Source of the DNA: Haliclona indistincta
Lineage: Eukaryota > Porifera > Demospongiae > Haplosclerida > Chalinidae
Assembly: GCA_964017065.1 (NCBI GenBank)
Contig: OZ024789.1
Coordinates: 129,001-193,000, forward strand
DNA: 64,000 nucleotides
Direction of reading: 5' to 3'
In this document: positions 20,792-33,200 of the stretch, in pieces
How positions within the stretch are numbered: position 1 is the stretch's first letter
Layout of the letters: every line of letters begins with the position of its first letter
Position numbers and translations under genes: made by a program
The notes under the pieces: model-generated
What the model was told of the DNA's origin: nothing
Seen by the model: only the letters and a program-made list of their open reading frames with translations
The model's database searches: none

Positions 20792-21226
20792 TGTGTTCAT
20801 TAGAACTCTAGTTAACTATTAATTCATAAACAATATCATGTGACATGGTGAGAAGCTTTAAAATAATAAAACATTAATATCAATTTTTGCTAGAAGAGAA
20901 CTAACTTAATAATAAATTTGTCACTAAAAATATAATCTATCAGTTGGTGTTGCCATGGTAACAGTATCTTGTTGTCTAGTGCTGTCAGTGTTGAGTTAGT
21001 GTCACTCATGATCAGTGACCAATCCTTCACCTCGACCATCATTATCTTGTTCTCTACTCCAGCACCATCATCAGTATGTGGTTGATGACAAATTACTGCA
21101 AACCATAGTCTGCCATCACGTGCATCAGGCTAATAGTTATACTACATGTAAGGATGACTGTCCTATTAGCCAGTTAGTGCCATTATAAACTTATTTTTAA
21201 TAAAACAAATCATATCTGTACAAAAA
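20792..21226. other. Intergenic, nothing recognised
   Basis: AT-rich sequence holding the resumed homology to the 16880-16960 flank, then the 3' side of the minus-strand ankyrin gene. No gene is seen. Confidence 0.6.
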
Positions 21227-24200
21227 TTACTGTTTTTCGTGATCATGTTGTGCTGGCAGTGATTGGTGATACTTGTTTTGTAGCAGTTCAACCACCTTCA
21301 TGTGCTGCATGTTAGTAGCTAATGATATAGGAGTACTACCATCCTATGATCAGTAGTAAAGAGATGTTAGTAATACTCCTCTATAGAGTAGCTACCTCAG
21401 CCATTGCTCCTGGGTCAACTTCATACTTGTCGACTAGCAGTTCTATTACTTCACAGTGTCCATTCATTGCAGCAAAATGAATTGGTTGATTACCCTAAAA
21501 GTGATCAATAAACTTGAAGTAAAAACAGTATCCACTTGATTACCATATCGGCAATATCTGCAGGCACTTTATAAACAGCAATGAGAATCTTCACTATCTC
21601 CAGTTGACCAGCTGTTGCTGCATAGTGCAGTGGCTGTAGATTAGTCTGCACCAGATCATGATTATAGAACACACAACTGATAATGCAGACCTCAGCTTGT
21701 CTGTCTTGAGGGTTAACTCCAGAGTGTTCAATGAGTGAAGTCAGTAGCTCAACACAACCATTAGCGGCTGCATAATGGATACCCTGTATGGACCAGACAA
21801 CATAATGATAGTACGACACAGTCAATGTAATGCTGTTTTAGCTAGACAGCATCCAAATCAGTATACATGGTTGTATCCATACCGCGGTAACAACATCACA
21901 CATGTAAAAAAAATGAAATCTTCAATGACATGCACTACTTACACTCATCCATGCAATGCAACAGCACCCAACCCTGGCTTTTTACGCTAAAAATTAAGCA
22001 TAATATGACCCAATGTATACATGTATGCATTCTTCTCTTCTCCTATATGTGAACCGGTAGCTCATATTAATGAATCAGAGACTCATCAAGAAAAGAAGCT
22101 CGTCCAGTGAGACAAGTGTGAATGAGCATGCACGCGAGGCTTGCTCATGCACTCTATATGCAGCACCCTATTGCAACAGGAGCTTGGGAACATGCTGCAG
22201 TAAGTATAATGCCAGATCGAACATACTTCAGGTTCAGAATGCTGTTGATCGGAATGAGATGGTATATCTGATGTATGATCACTATCAACAGTAGCTGTCT
22301 TGATCGCCTGAAAATCACAAGAAAGAAAAACAAGTAAATGCCAAGTGAAGCATATTAAAAACAATTTCAATCTAATACTGATGATATGTCAACTCACAGC
22401 TCACCATCTCATCCTCCTTCTCCTCAAGGTCAACAGGAGTTGATTGATGTTCACTAATCTGAAGAAGTTCAGTCAATTTAGCAATGTCTGACTCAGTCAC
22501 CCGAGTATTGCCAACCTAATGAATATTATAATGAAGAGGTATAGTAATGATCATGTTACTCACCTCATTCAGTGCTCCAGGATCAACACCATATGCATCA
22601 ACAAACAGCTCAACCACCTCGTCTTGTTCATTTCTTGCAGCAAAGTGAATAGGTTGAAGACCAAGCTGTGTATAAGTTTATTATTAACCATTATATGCAG
22701 TCATCTCACTACATATGTCAATTTTTACTCAATTGACGACTTAAAAATAGGTTCACTAAGAGAAGGGTATAAATAATACCTATCTGATACCACTAACGTC
22801 CAATAATACCTATCTGATACCACTAACGTCCAATAATACCTATCTGATACAACTCACGTCCAATAATACCTATCTGATACCACTAACGTCCAATAATACC
22901 TATCTGATACCACTCACGTCCAATAATACCTATCTGATACCACTCACGTCCAATAATACCTATCTGATACCACTCACGTCCAATAATACCTATCTGATAC
23001 CACTAACGTCCAATAATACCTATCTGATACCACTCACGTCCAATAATACCTATCTGATACCACTAACGTCCAATAATACCTATCTGATACCACTAACGTC
23101 CAATAATACCTATCTGATACCACTCACGTCCAATAATACCTATCTGATACCACTAACGTCCAATAATACCTATCTGATACCACTAACGTCCAATAATACC
23201 TATCTGATACCACTAACGTCCAATAATACCTATCTGATACCACTAACGTCCAATAATACCTATCTGATACCACTAACGTCCAATAATACCTATCTGATAC
23301 CACTAACGTCCAATAATACCTATCTGATACCACTCACGTCCAATAATACCTATCTGATACAACTCACGTCCAATAATACCTATCTGATACAACTCACGTC
23401 CAATAATACCTATCTGATACCACTCACGTCCAATAATACCTATCTGATACCACTCACGTCCAATAATACCTATCTGATACCACTAACGTCCAATAATACC
23501 TATCTGATACCACTCACGTCCAATAATACCTATCTGATACCACTCACGTCCAATAATACCTATCTGATACCACTAACGTCCAATAATACCTATCTGATAC
23601 CACTAACGTCCAATAATACCTATCTGATACCACTAACGTCCAATAATACCTATCTGATACCACTAACGTCCAATAATACCTATCTGATACCACTAACGTC
23701 CAATAATACCTATCTGATACCACTAACGTCCAATAATACCTATCTGATACCACTAACGTCCAATAATACCTATCTGATACCACTAACGTCCAATAATACC
23801 TATCTGATACCACTAACGTCCAATAATACCTATCTGATACCACTATAACGTCCAATAATACCAATCTGATACCACTAACGTCCAATAATACCTATCTGAT
23901 ACCACTAACGTCCAATAATACCTATCTGATACCACTAACGTCCAATAATACCTATCTGATACCACTAACGTCCAATAATACCTATCTGATACCACTCACG
24001 TCCAATAATACCTATCTGATACAACTCACGTCCAATAATACCTATCTGATACAACTCACGTCCAATAATACCTATCTGATACCACTCACGTCCAATAATA
24101 CCTATCTGATACCACTCACGTCCAATAATACCTATCTGATACCACTAACGTCCAATAATACCTATCTGATACCACTCACGTCCAATAATACCTATCTGAT

Positions 24201-27200
24201 ACCACTCACGTCCAATAATACCTATCTGATACCACTAACGTCCAATAATACCTATCTGATACCACTAACGTCCAATAATACCTATCTGATACCACTAACG
24301 TCCAATAATACCTATCTGATACCACTAACGTCCAATAATACCTATCTGATACCACTAACGTCCAATAATACCTATCTGATACCACTAACGTCCAATAATA
24401 CCTATCTGATACCACTAACGTCCAATAATACCTATCTGATACCACTCACGTCCAATAATACCTATCTGATACCACTAACGTCCAATAATACCTATCTGAT
24501 ACCACTAACGTCCAATAATACCTATCTGATACCACTAACGTCCAATAATACCAATCTGATACCACTAACGTCCAATAATACCTATCTGATACCACTAACG
24601 TCCAATAATACCTATCTGATACCACTAACGTCCAATAATACCTATCTGATACCACTAACGTCCAATAATACCTATCTGATACCACTAACGTCCAATAATA
24701 CCTATCTGATACCACTATAACGTCCAATAATACCAATCTGATACCACTAACGTCCAATAATACCTATCTGATACCACTAACGTCCAATAATACCTATCTG
24801 ATACCACTAACGTCCAATAATACCTATCTGATACCACTAACGTCCAATAATACCTATCTGATACCACTAACGTCCAATAATACCAATCTGATACCACTAA
24901 CGTCCAATAATACCTATCTGATACCACTAACGTCCAATAATACCTATCTGATACCACTAACGTCCAATAATACCTATCTGATACCACTCACGTCCAATAA
25001 TACCTATCTGATACCACTCACGTCCAATAATACCTATCTGATACCACTAACGTCCAATAATACCTATCTGATACCACTCACGTCCAATAATACCTATCTG
25101 ATACCACTCACGTCCAATAATACCTATCTGATACCACTAACGTCCAATAATACCTATCTGATACCACTAACGTCCAATAATACCTATCTGATACCACTCA
25201 CGTCCAATCACAATACACCATTGATATATCTATGAATTATGATCTAATTAACCCTCGGCGCATGCGCGAGGGTTACGGTACTTGCTCTGTCGTTCATTCA
25301 TTATGCCGAGGGCGGAGCTAACGAGGTATACGGTAATCGTGCTGTCTGTCATTATGCCTCGGTGGGCGGAGCCACGAGGCATACTGTAATCGCGTTGTCT
25401 GTCATTCTGTCTGTCTGTCTGTTACACCATTTTTGCGGCGCACGCTGAACGGTGAGCTCTGAAACTTGCAATGCAGGTATAACTCGACATTATCTCGGTT
25501 GTGTATTAGCGAAAGTTCGATGCAAAGCTTTGTTCTAGAGTTATGGCGCGGTTTGTTTACCGTTGCTGGTGATCTGGACTTCTCCAAAGGCAAAGCTGTC
25601 CACACTTGACTGCCTAGAAGCTGATAGGTTAAAATTGTACTACAGGATAGCAGCGCAGGTCCAGAGAAATCGTGTAAAGCAAGCTATAGACGCTATATAT
25701 CTCGCTCATGTGCTGTGCTAAACACTGTAGACACGCCCAGTTGAATTGTGGTTAGCATTGATTGGCTTCTGTTTGTATTAGCATTGCGATTGCTGTACAG
25801 AAATCCTGTATACATGCATCTGCAGTTGCTGTGTTTGTGGAATGGTGGATAGTTGTTTTTTTTTGATATAGTGTCATTCCACCGAGGCATCTGCACCTAG
25901 GTGCTTCATTCTGTCTGTTACGCCATTTCTGCGACGCACGCAAAAAGGTAAGCTCTGAAACTTGCAATGCAGGTATAATTCGATAATATCTCGCTTTTCA
26001 TCGTTTGAAACTTGTATACGAAGCTTCGTTCTCGAGTTATCAATATGGCGTGATTTGCTTACTTCCAAAGGCAAAGCTGTCCACAGTTGACTGCCTAGAA
26101 GCTTATAGGTTAGAATTTTATTACAGGATAGCAGCGCAGGTCCAGAGAAATTGTGTAAGCAAGCTATGGAAGCTATCTCGCTCGTGTGCTAAACACTGTA
26201 GGCACGCCCAGTTGAATTGTGGTTAGCACTGATTGGCTTCTGATTGCATAACTAAAGCACTGAATTGTACAGAAATTCTGTAGACATGCATCTGCAGTTG
26301 CTGTGTTTGTGGAATGGTGGATCAGTTGTGTTTGTGAATATAGTGTCGTTTCACCGAGGCATCTGCACCTTAGGTGCTATTTTTCTGTCTTTTACACTAT
26401 TTCTACGGCGCACGCAAAAAGGTAAACTCTGAAACTTGCAATGCAGGTAGAACTCGATATTATCTCGGTTTTGATAGTGTGAAAGCTTTACACGAAGCTT
26501 AGTTCCAGAGCTATGGCGTGATTTGCTCACCTCAATGCCCGTTTCTGGCTATCTGGACTTCTCCAAAGGCAAAGCTGTCCACAGTTGACTGCCTAGAAGC
26601 TGATAGGTTAGAATTTTACTACAGGATAGCAGCGCAGGTCCAGAGAAATCGTGTAAGCAAACTATGGAAGCTATCTCGCTCGTGGTATGCGTGTGCTGTA
26701 ATGAACATTGTAGACACGCCCAGTGGAATTGTGGTCAGCACTGCATGATTGGCTTCTGATTGCATAACTAAAGCTGACTGCTGTACAGAAATCCTGTATG
26801 CATGCATCTGCAGTTGCTGTGTTTGTGGAATGGTGGATAGTTGTGTTTGTGGATATAATGTCAATCCACCGAGGCATCAGCACCTATGGTGCTATTTTTA
26901 TGCCGAGGGCAGAGCCACGAGGCATACGGTAATCGTGCTGTCTGTCATTATAGGATGGACTAAGTTCACCCAATCTGAAGTGCGGATGTGTTACGTCACG
27001 CTCGTTGCTATGGTATTCACGTGCTAAACAAAGCTAAATCCTAAACCCAAGACCTTAAAACACTTCGCCTAACTGCGAAAAGCCAGGAGGGTCTTCCTAA
27101 CTAACTAAGGATCGTCGGGAGGGTCTTCCTAACTAAGGATCGTCGGGAGGGTCTTCCTAACTAAGGATCGTCGGGAGTGTCTTCCTAACTAACTAAGGAT

Positions 27201-30200
27201 CGTCGGGAGGGTCGTCCTACGGAGCTAACAGCGCAAACCCGTGGCTAACAGCGCTACTGACCCGCGGTAAGAGCGCTATAGCCTCTGCCTAACAGTTTTT
27301 TTAGTGAAAAAAAAAAGAACCAAAAAAAGTAGTATGTACCAGGGATTGAACCCTAGCACACCATGCTGCTATGCACAACACCTACCCATTGAGCTACCGA
27401 GACCTGTTGCCAACTTGACATTGGAACTAGGCTTTATAGTGATATTCTATTATAATACACATGCGCGGGCATGTCACGTGCTTCCTGCCCGTGACGTAAC
27501 ACATCCGCACCTCAGGTTGGGTGAACTTAGTCTATCCCCTGTCATTATGCCTCGGTGGGCGGAGCCACGAGGCATACTGTAATCGCGTTGTCTGTCATTC
27601 TGTCAGTCTGTCTGTTACACCATTTTTGCGGCGCACGCTGAACGGTGAGCTCTGAAACTTGCAATGCAGGTATAACTCGACATTATCTCGGTTGTGTATT
27701 AGCGAAAGTTCGATGCAAAGCTTTGTTCTAGAGTTATGGCGCGGTTTGCTTAGTTTGTTTACCGTTGCTGGCGATCTGGACTTCTCCAAAGGCAAAGCTG
27801 TCCACAGTTGACTGCCTAGAAGCTGATAGGTTCAAATTTTACTACAGGATAGCAGCGCAGGTCCAGAGAAATCGTGTAAGCAAGCTATGGAAGCTATCTC
27901 GCTCGTGGTATGACTACTGCGCTAAACACTGTAGACACGCCCAGTTGAATTGTGGTTAGCACTGATTGGCTTCTGATTGCATAACTAAAGCAACTGCTGT
28001 ACAGAAATCCTGTATGCATGCATCTGCAGTTGCTGTGTTTATCATGGAATGGTGGATAGTGGTCACCGAGGCATCTGCACCTTAGGTGCTTCATTCTGTC
28101 TGTTACGCCATTTCTGCGGCGCACGCAAAAAGTTAAGCTCTGAAACTTGCAATGCAGGTATAATTCGATAATATCTCGCTTTTCATCGTTTGAAACTTGT
28201 ATACGAAGCTTCGTTCTCGAGTTATCAATATGGCGTGATTTGCTTACTTCCAAAGGCAAAGCTGTCCACAGTTGACTGCCTAGAAGCTTATAGGTTAGAA
28301 TTTTATTACAGGATAGCAGCGCAGGTCCAGAGAAATCGTGTAAGCAAGCTTTGGAAGCTATCTCGCTCATGTGCTAGACACGCCCAGTTGAATTGTGGTT
28401 AGCACTGATTGGCTTCTGATTGCATAACTAAAGCACTGCATTGTACAGAAATCCTATATACATGCATCTGCAGTTGCTGTGTTTGTGGAATGGTGGATCA
28501 GTTGTGTTTGTGAATATAGTGTCGTTTCACCGAGGCATCTGCACCTTAGGTGCTATTTTTATGCCTCGGTGGGCGGAGCCACGAGGCATACTGTAATCGC
28601 GTTGTCTGTCATTCTGTCTGTCTGTCAGTCTGTCTGTTACACCATTTTTGCGGCGCACGCTGAACGGTGAGCTCTGAAACTTGCAATGCAGGTATGACTC
28701 GACATTATCTCGGTTGTGTATTAGTGAAAGTTCGATGCAAAGCTTTGTTCTAGAGTTATGGCGCGGTTTGCTTAGTTTGTTTACCGTTGCTGGTGATCTG
28801 GACTTCTCCAAAGGCAAAGCTGTCCACACTTGACTGCCTAGAAGCTGATAGGTTAGAATTGTACTACAGGATAGCAGCGCAGGTCCAGAGAAATCGTGTA
28901 AAGCAAGCTATAGACGCTATATATCTTGCTCATGTGCTGTGCTAAACACTGTAGACACGCCCAGTTGAATTGTGGTTAGCATTGATTGGCTTCTGTTTGT
29001 ATTACAAAAGAACTGCATTGCAATTGCTGTACACAAATCCTGTATACATGCATCTGCAGTTGCTGTGTTTGTGGAATGGTGGATAGTTGTTTTTTTGATA
29101 TAGTGTCATTCCACCGAGGCATCTGCACCTAGGTGCTTCATTCTGTCTGTTACATCATTTCTGCGGCGCACGCAAAAAGGTAAGCTCTGAAACTTGCAAT
29201 GCAGGTAGAACTCGATATTATCTCGCTTTTGAACATGTGAAAATTGTATACGAAGCTTCGTTCTCGAGTTATGGCGGGATTTTCCTACTTTGTTTACCGT
29301 TGCTGCGATCTGGACTTCTCCAAAGGCAAAGCTGTCCACAGTTGACTGCCTAGAAGCTGATAGGTTAGAATTTTACTACAGGATAGCAGCGCAGGTCCAG
29401 AGAAATCGTGTAAGCAAGCTATGGAAGCTATCTCGCTCGTGGTATGCGTGTGCTGTAATGAACATTGTAGACACGCCCAGTTGAATTGTGGTCAGCACTG
29501 CATGATTGGCTTCTGATTGCATAACTAAAGCACTGCATTGTGATTGCTGTACAGAAATCCTGTATGCATGCATCTGCAGTTGCTGTGTTTGTGGAATGGT
29601 GGATAGTTGTGTTTGTGGATATAATGTCAATCCACCGAGGCATCAGCACCTATGGTGCTATTTTTCTGTCTGTTACACCATTTCTGTGGCGCACGCAAAA
29701 AGGTAAGCTCTGAAACTTGCAATGCAGGTAGAACTCGATATTATCTCGGTTTTGAGTGTTTGAAATCTTTACACGAAGCTTAGTTCCAGAGCTATGGCGT
29801 GATTTGCTCACCTCAATGCCCGTTTCTGGCTATCTGGACTTCTCCAAAGGCAAAGCTGTCCACAGTTGTTAGGTTATAATTTTACTACAGGATAGCAGCG
29901 CAGGTCCAGAGAAATCGTGTAAGCAAGCTATGGAAGCTATCTCGCTCGTGGTATGCGTTGCTGTGCTTAAACTGTAGACACGCCCAGTTTAATTGTGGTT
30001 AGCACTGATTGGCTTCTGATTGCATAACTAAAGCACTGCATTGTGATTGCTGTACAGAAATCCTGTAGACATGCATCTGCAGTTGCTGTGTTTGTGGAAT
30101 GGTGGATAGTTGTGTTTGTGGATATAATGTCAACCACCGAGGCATCAGCACCTATGGTGCTATTTTTCTGTCTGTTGCAAGCATTTCTCGTCGCTCACAA

Positions 30201-33200
30201 AAAACTAAGCGCTGAAACAAGCAACACAAGCAGAACTCGATATTTACTCGGATCTGCATGTATAGAAATTTGGTTCTAAAGCTTCGTTCGCGAGTTATGG
30301 CGTGATTTGCTTACTTTGTTTACCGTTGCTGGCGATCTGGACTTCTCCAAAGGCAAAGCTGTCCACAGTTGACTGCCTAGAAGCTGATAGGTTAGAATTT
30401 TACTACAGGATAGCAGCGCAGGTCCAGAGAAATTGTGTAAGCAAGCTATGGAAGCTATCTCGCTCGTGGTATGCGTGTGCTGTAATGAACATTGTAGACA
30501 CGCCCAGTGGAATTGTGGTCAGCACTGAATGATTGGCTTCTGATTGCATAACTAAAGCACTGCATTGTGACTGCTGTACAGATATCCTGTATGCATGCAT
30601 CTGCAGTTGCTGTGTTTGTGGAAGGGTGGATAGTTGTGTTTGTGGATATAATGTCAATCCACCGAGGCATCAGCACCTATGGTGCTATTTTTCATTCTGT
30701 CCATCGAGCTGCAGAGACCATCGCTCACTTCTGAAACTCGGTAAAGGTATGAACAGGCTTAGCATGACAATGGCTTGCAATGTGACTCGTGGATTTTGCT
30801 AAAGTGCTTTTGTTCTCGAGTTATGGCTGGCTCACCTTGACGGTTGGCCGTCTTTGACCTCTCTGACGACAAAAGCGCCCATAGTTGACTACCTAGGTAC
30901 TTGTAGATTCCATCTAAATTGCAAGACAGCTCTGGGGGTGCGTAGACATCTCAAGAAAAAGCCTATCAAGGCCAAGAGCAATGGCTACCTACTCAGTGTT
31001 CACGGTCACGCCCACTTGACACACCTTGTCCTTGTGGTCAGCACGAGGTCAGCACTTTGCTGTCTTCTGGTTAGCAGTGCAATTTCAATAGCAAGCAGGT
31101 TTGCTTTTAGCTGCAAAGCTCCTTCTGCAAACCATAACTAAGGAGCTAACTCTACAATGTGCAACACGCCGAGGGTTTCGTGAAGTCTGTTCATTGTAGT
31201 TTGTGGTCGGTCGTTCTGTTCATCGAGTTCCAGAGATCAGCGATCACTTCTACGCGCTGGTAAGGTTATGAGCATGATAGGCACGACAATGGCTTGCAAT
31301 GTGACTTGTGGATTTTGCTAAAGTGCCTTCGTTCTCGAATTATGGCTGGCTTACCTTAATCTTGGACCTCTATGAGAACAGAAACACTCATACTAGACTA
31401 CCTAGGTGCTTGTAGATTCCATCTAAACTGCAGGACAGATCTGAGGATCAGTGGCGGATCTACAGGGGGCCAGGCCCCCCTAAATTTTTTTAAAATTATA
31501 AACCACACAATGGAATGTAAACAAGCCTTGTATTAAGGTGGCGGTATACCCGTTTTTATGAATATTAATGAGCTACTTTCTTTTATCTGCAGCTCGTGAC
31601 TGAGCAACGCTAGCAGCGTGAAACTCGCTCTGATGCATCAATGAGTGTGTCTCAATGTAAAATGCAGCTTGAAACGTTGCACAATATTCTACACCAAGGA
31701 ATAATGTAGGAACAATCGACATCGTACGGATACGCATTTTTCAAGCCAAAACTCTCTCCTGACTAACCGTGCAGCAAAGGTTACCAGCTGAAATTCGACT
31801 CTTATAAACCATTTCTAGGTGCTGACGAAGAGTTTTCTGCATTTACTTTTTCTGATTTTAAGAAAAACACTTTTACATTCTAAATCATGGCTGATTTTGC
31901 AGTGACGTCCATGTTTGTTGATGCATAGAACAGCTACGTTCAGCGTGGGTCAACAAAACTCTTCGTCAGCACCTAAAAATGGTTTATAAGAGTCGAATTT
32001 CAGCTGGTAACCTTTGCTGCACGGTTAGTCGGGAGAGATTTTTGGCTAGAAAAATGTGTATCCGTACGATGTCGATTGTTCCTACATTATTCCTTGGTGT
32101 AGAATATTGTGCATCGTTTCAAGCTGCATTATACATTGAGACACACTCATTGATGCATCAGAGCGAGTTTCACGCTGCTAGCGTTGCTCTGTCACGAGCT
32201 GCAGATAAAAGAAAGTCGCTCATGTACAGCAGGTAGACACTAATATACTAGCTGCTCCAAACCAGGACCTAACACTACAATGTGCATGACACGCCGAGGG
32301 TTTTGTGAAATCTGTTCATTAGATATGAACTAACCATTGCAGGTGCATCTACTGGAACATTGTATTCATCAATGAGTAGTTGAATGATCTCTATTCTACC
32401 AGTGGTAGCAGCACAGTGTAGTGGCTGTAGACCCAACTACAACACCACACAAGATAATGGCTACTCAATGATAGGCTATACTCACAGAGGAACACTCAGC
32501 TGGATCAACCTCAAAGTGATCTATCAGTGTTGTCAGCACTTCAGCACATCCATTAGAAGCAGCATAGTGGATTGGCTGCATACCAGACTGCAGTGATCAT
32601 ATCATGTGATCAATATATAGCTGCAATTGAAGCAGCACCTTTCCAGGAATCCTTGGATCTACTTCGTATTTGACTATCAAATGTTGTAGAACATCTATAT
32701 TAGCAGATTTTGCAGCTTCATGGATAGGTTGGTCACCATCATCATCCTGCATGATGAGATGACAGTAATACATAGCTGTCATATTGCTTACCTGTGAAAG
32801 AGGGTCACAGTGATACTCTTCAACAAGAATGTCCAGTATTCTTGGGTTAGCTACATTGTGTATTGGATACGAGCCACCTTTTGGCTATGACAAATCAGTA
32901 TTGATATTGTCCAATACTTTCTAGTTCGGTTACCAGGTTTGTGCAAGAGGCAGGATTAACTCCAAAGACTTCAACAAGCAGTCGAAGCAGCTTCTCGTGT
33001 CCATGATAGCAGGCTAAATAAACTGGCTGACCAACACCATCCTGTGTTAACAGCAAAAATATTGGAGTCCTCTTTTCCCTTTCCCTACTTTCTCCGGCAC
33101 ACACACACAATACTTACCGTACCACCCACATCAGGTCGTATGTGGAACTCTTCAACAAACATGCTCACAGCATCTTCATGACCATACTGAGCAGCAACAT

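Larger units (their letters stand above)
25250..31210. repeat. Tandem cluster of about ten 0.5-kb MITE-like units
   Basis: Successive units share blocks such as CTCTGAAACTTGCAATGCAG, CTTCTCCAAAGGCAAAGCTG and GATAGCAGCGCAGGTCCAGA. Recognisable starts of the shared block are near 25416, 25911, 26388, 27606, 28097, 28630, 29141, 29667 and 30167, with two strongly diverged units near 30700 and 31210. Some units start ATGCCTCGGTGG and end CCACCGAGGCAT, a 12-bp inverted terminus, and several junctions carry the palindrome AGCACC-TAT-GGTGCT. There is no transposase and no long ORF. The units run head to tail, so they spread by tandem duplication after insertion. They could be MITEs or an unclassified repeat. 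Confidence 0.85.
22666..32334. other. Repeat-filled 9.7 kb intron of the ankyrin gene
   Basis: Between exons 32335-32436 and 22564-22665 no ankyrin exon is found. The interval holds a 30-bp satellite, a tandem family of MITE-like units, a nested TIR element and a 268-bp-arm fold-back, described separately. Short ORFs in it, including the repeated ones at 26518-30802, are copies of the repeat unit and not genes. Confidence 0.75.

Noticed and set aside
21775..22294. Plus-strand ORFs near the ankyrin linker exons
   Set aside because: Antisense to minus-strand exons that are phase-consistent; no support of their own.
23124..24987. Repeating VSDRYYWTLV ORFs on the minus strand
   Set aside because: Artefact of the 30-bp satellite.
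22771..25208. CRISPR array
   Set aside because: Units are contiguous 30-bp repeats without spacers, in an intron of a eukaryotic gene.
27339..27412. Functional tRNA gene
   Set aside because: A and B boxes are present but stems mispair and U33 is missing; kept only as a tRNA-like relic.
26518..30802. Recurring ORFs of 60-90 codons with the same peptides (AIWTSPKAKLSTVDCLEAD)
   Set aside because: Copies of the MITE-like unit; each copy has different ends and no conserved start or stop.
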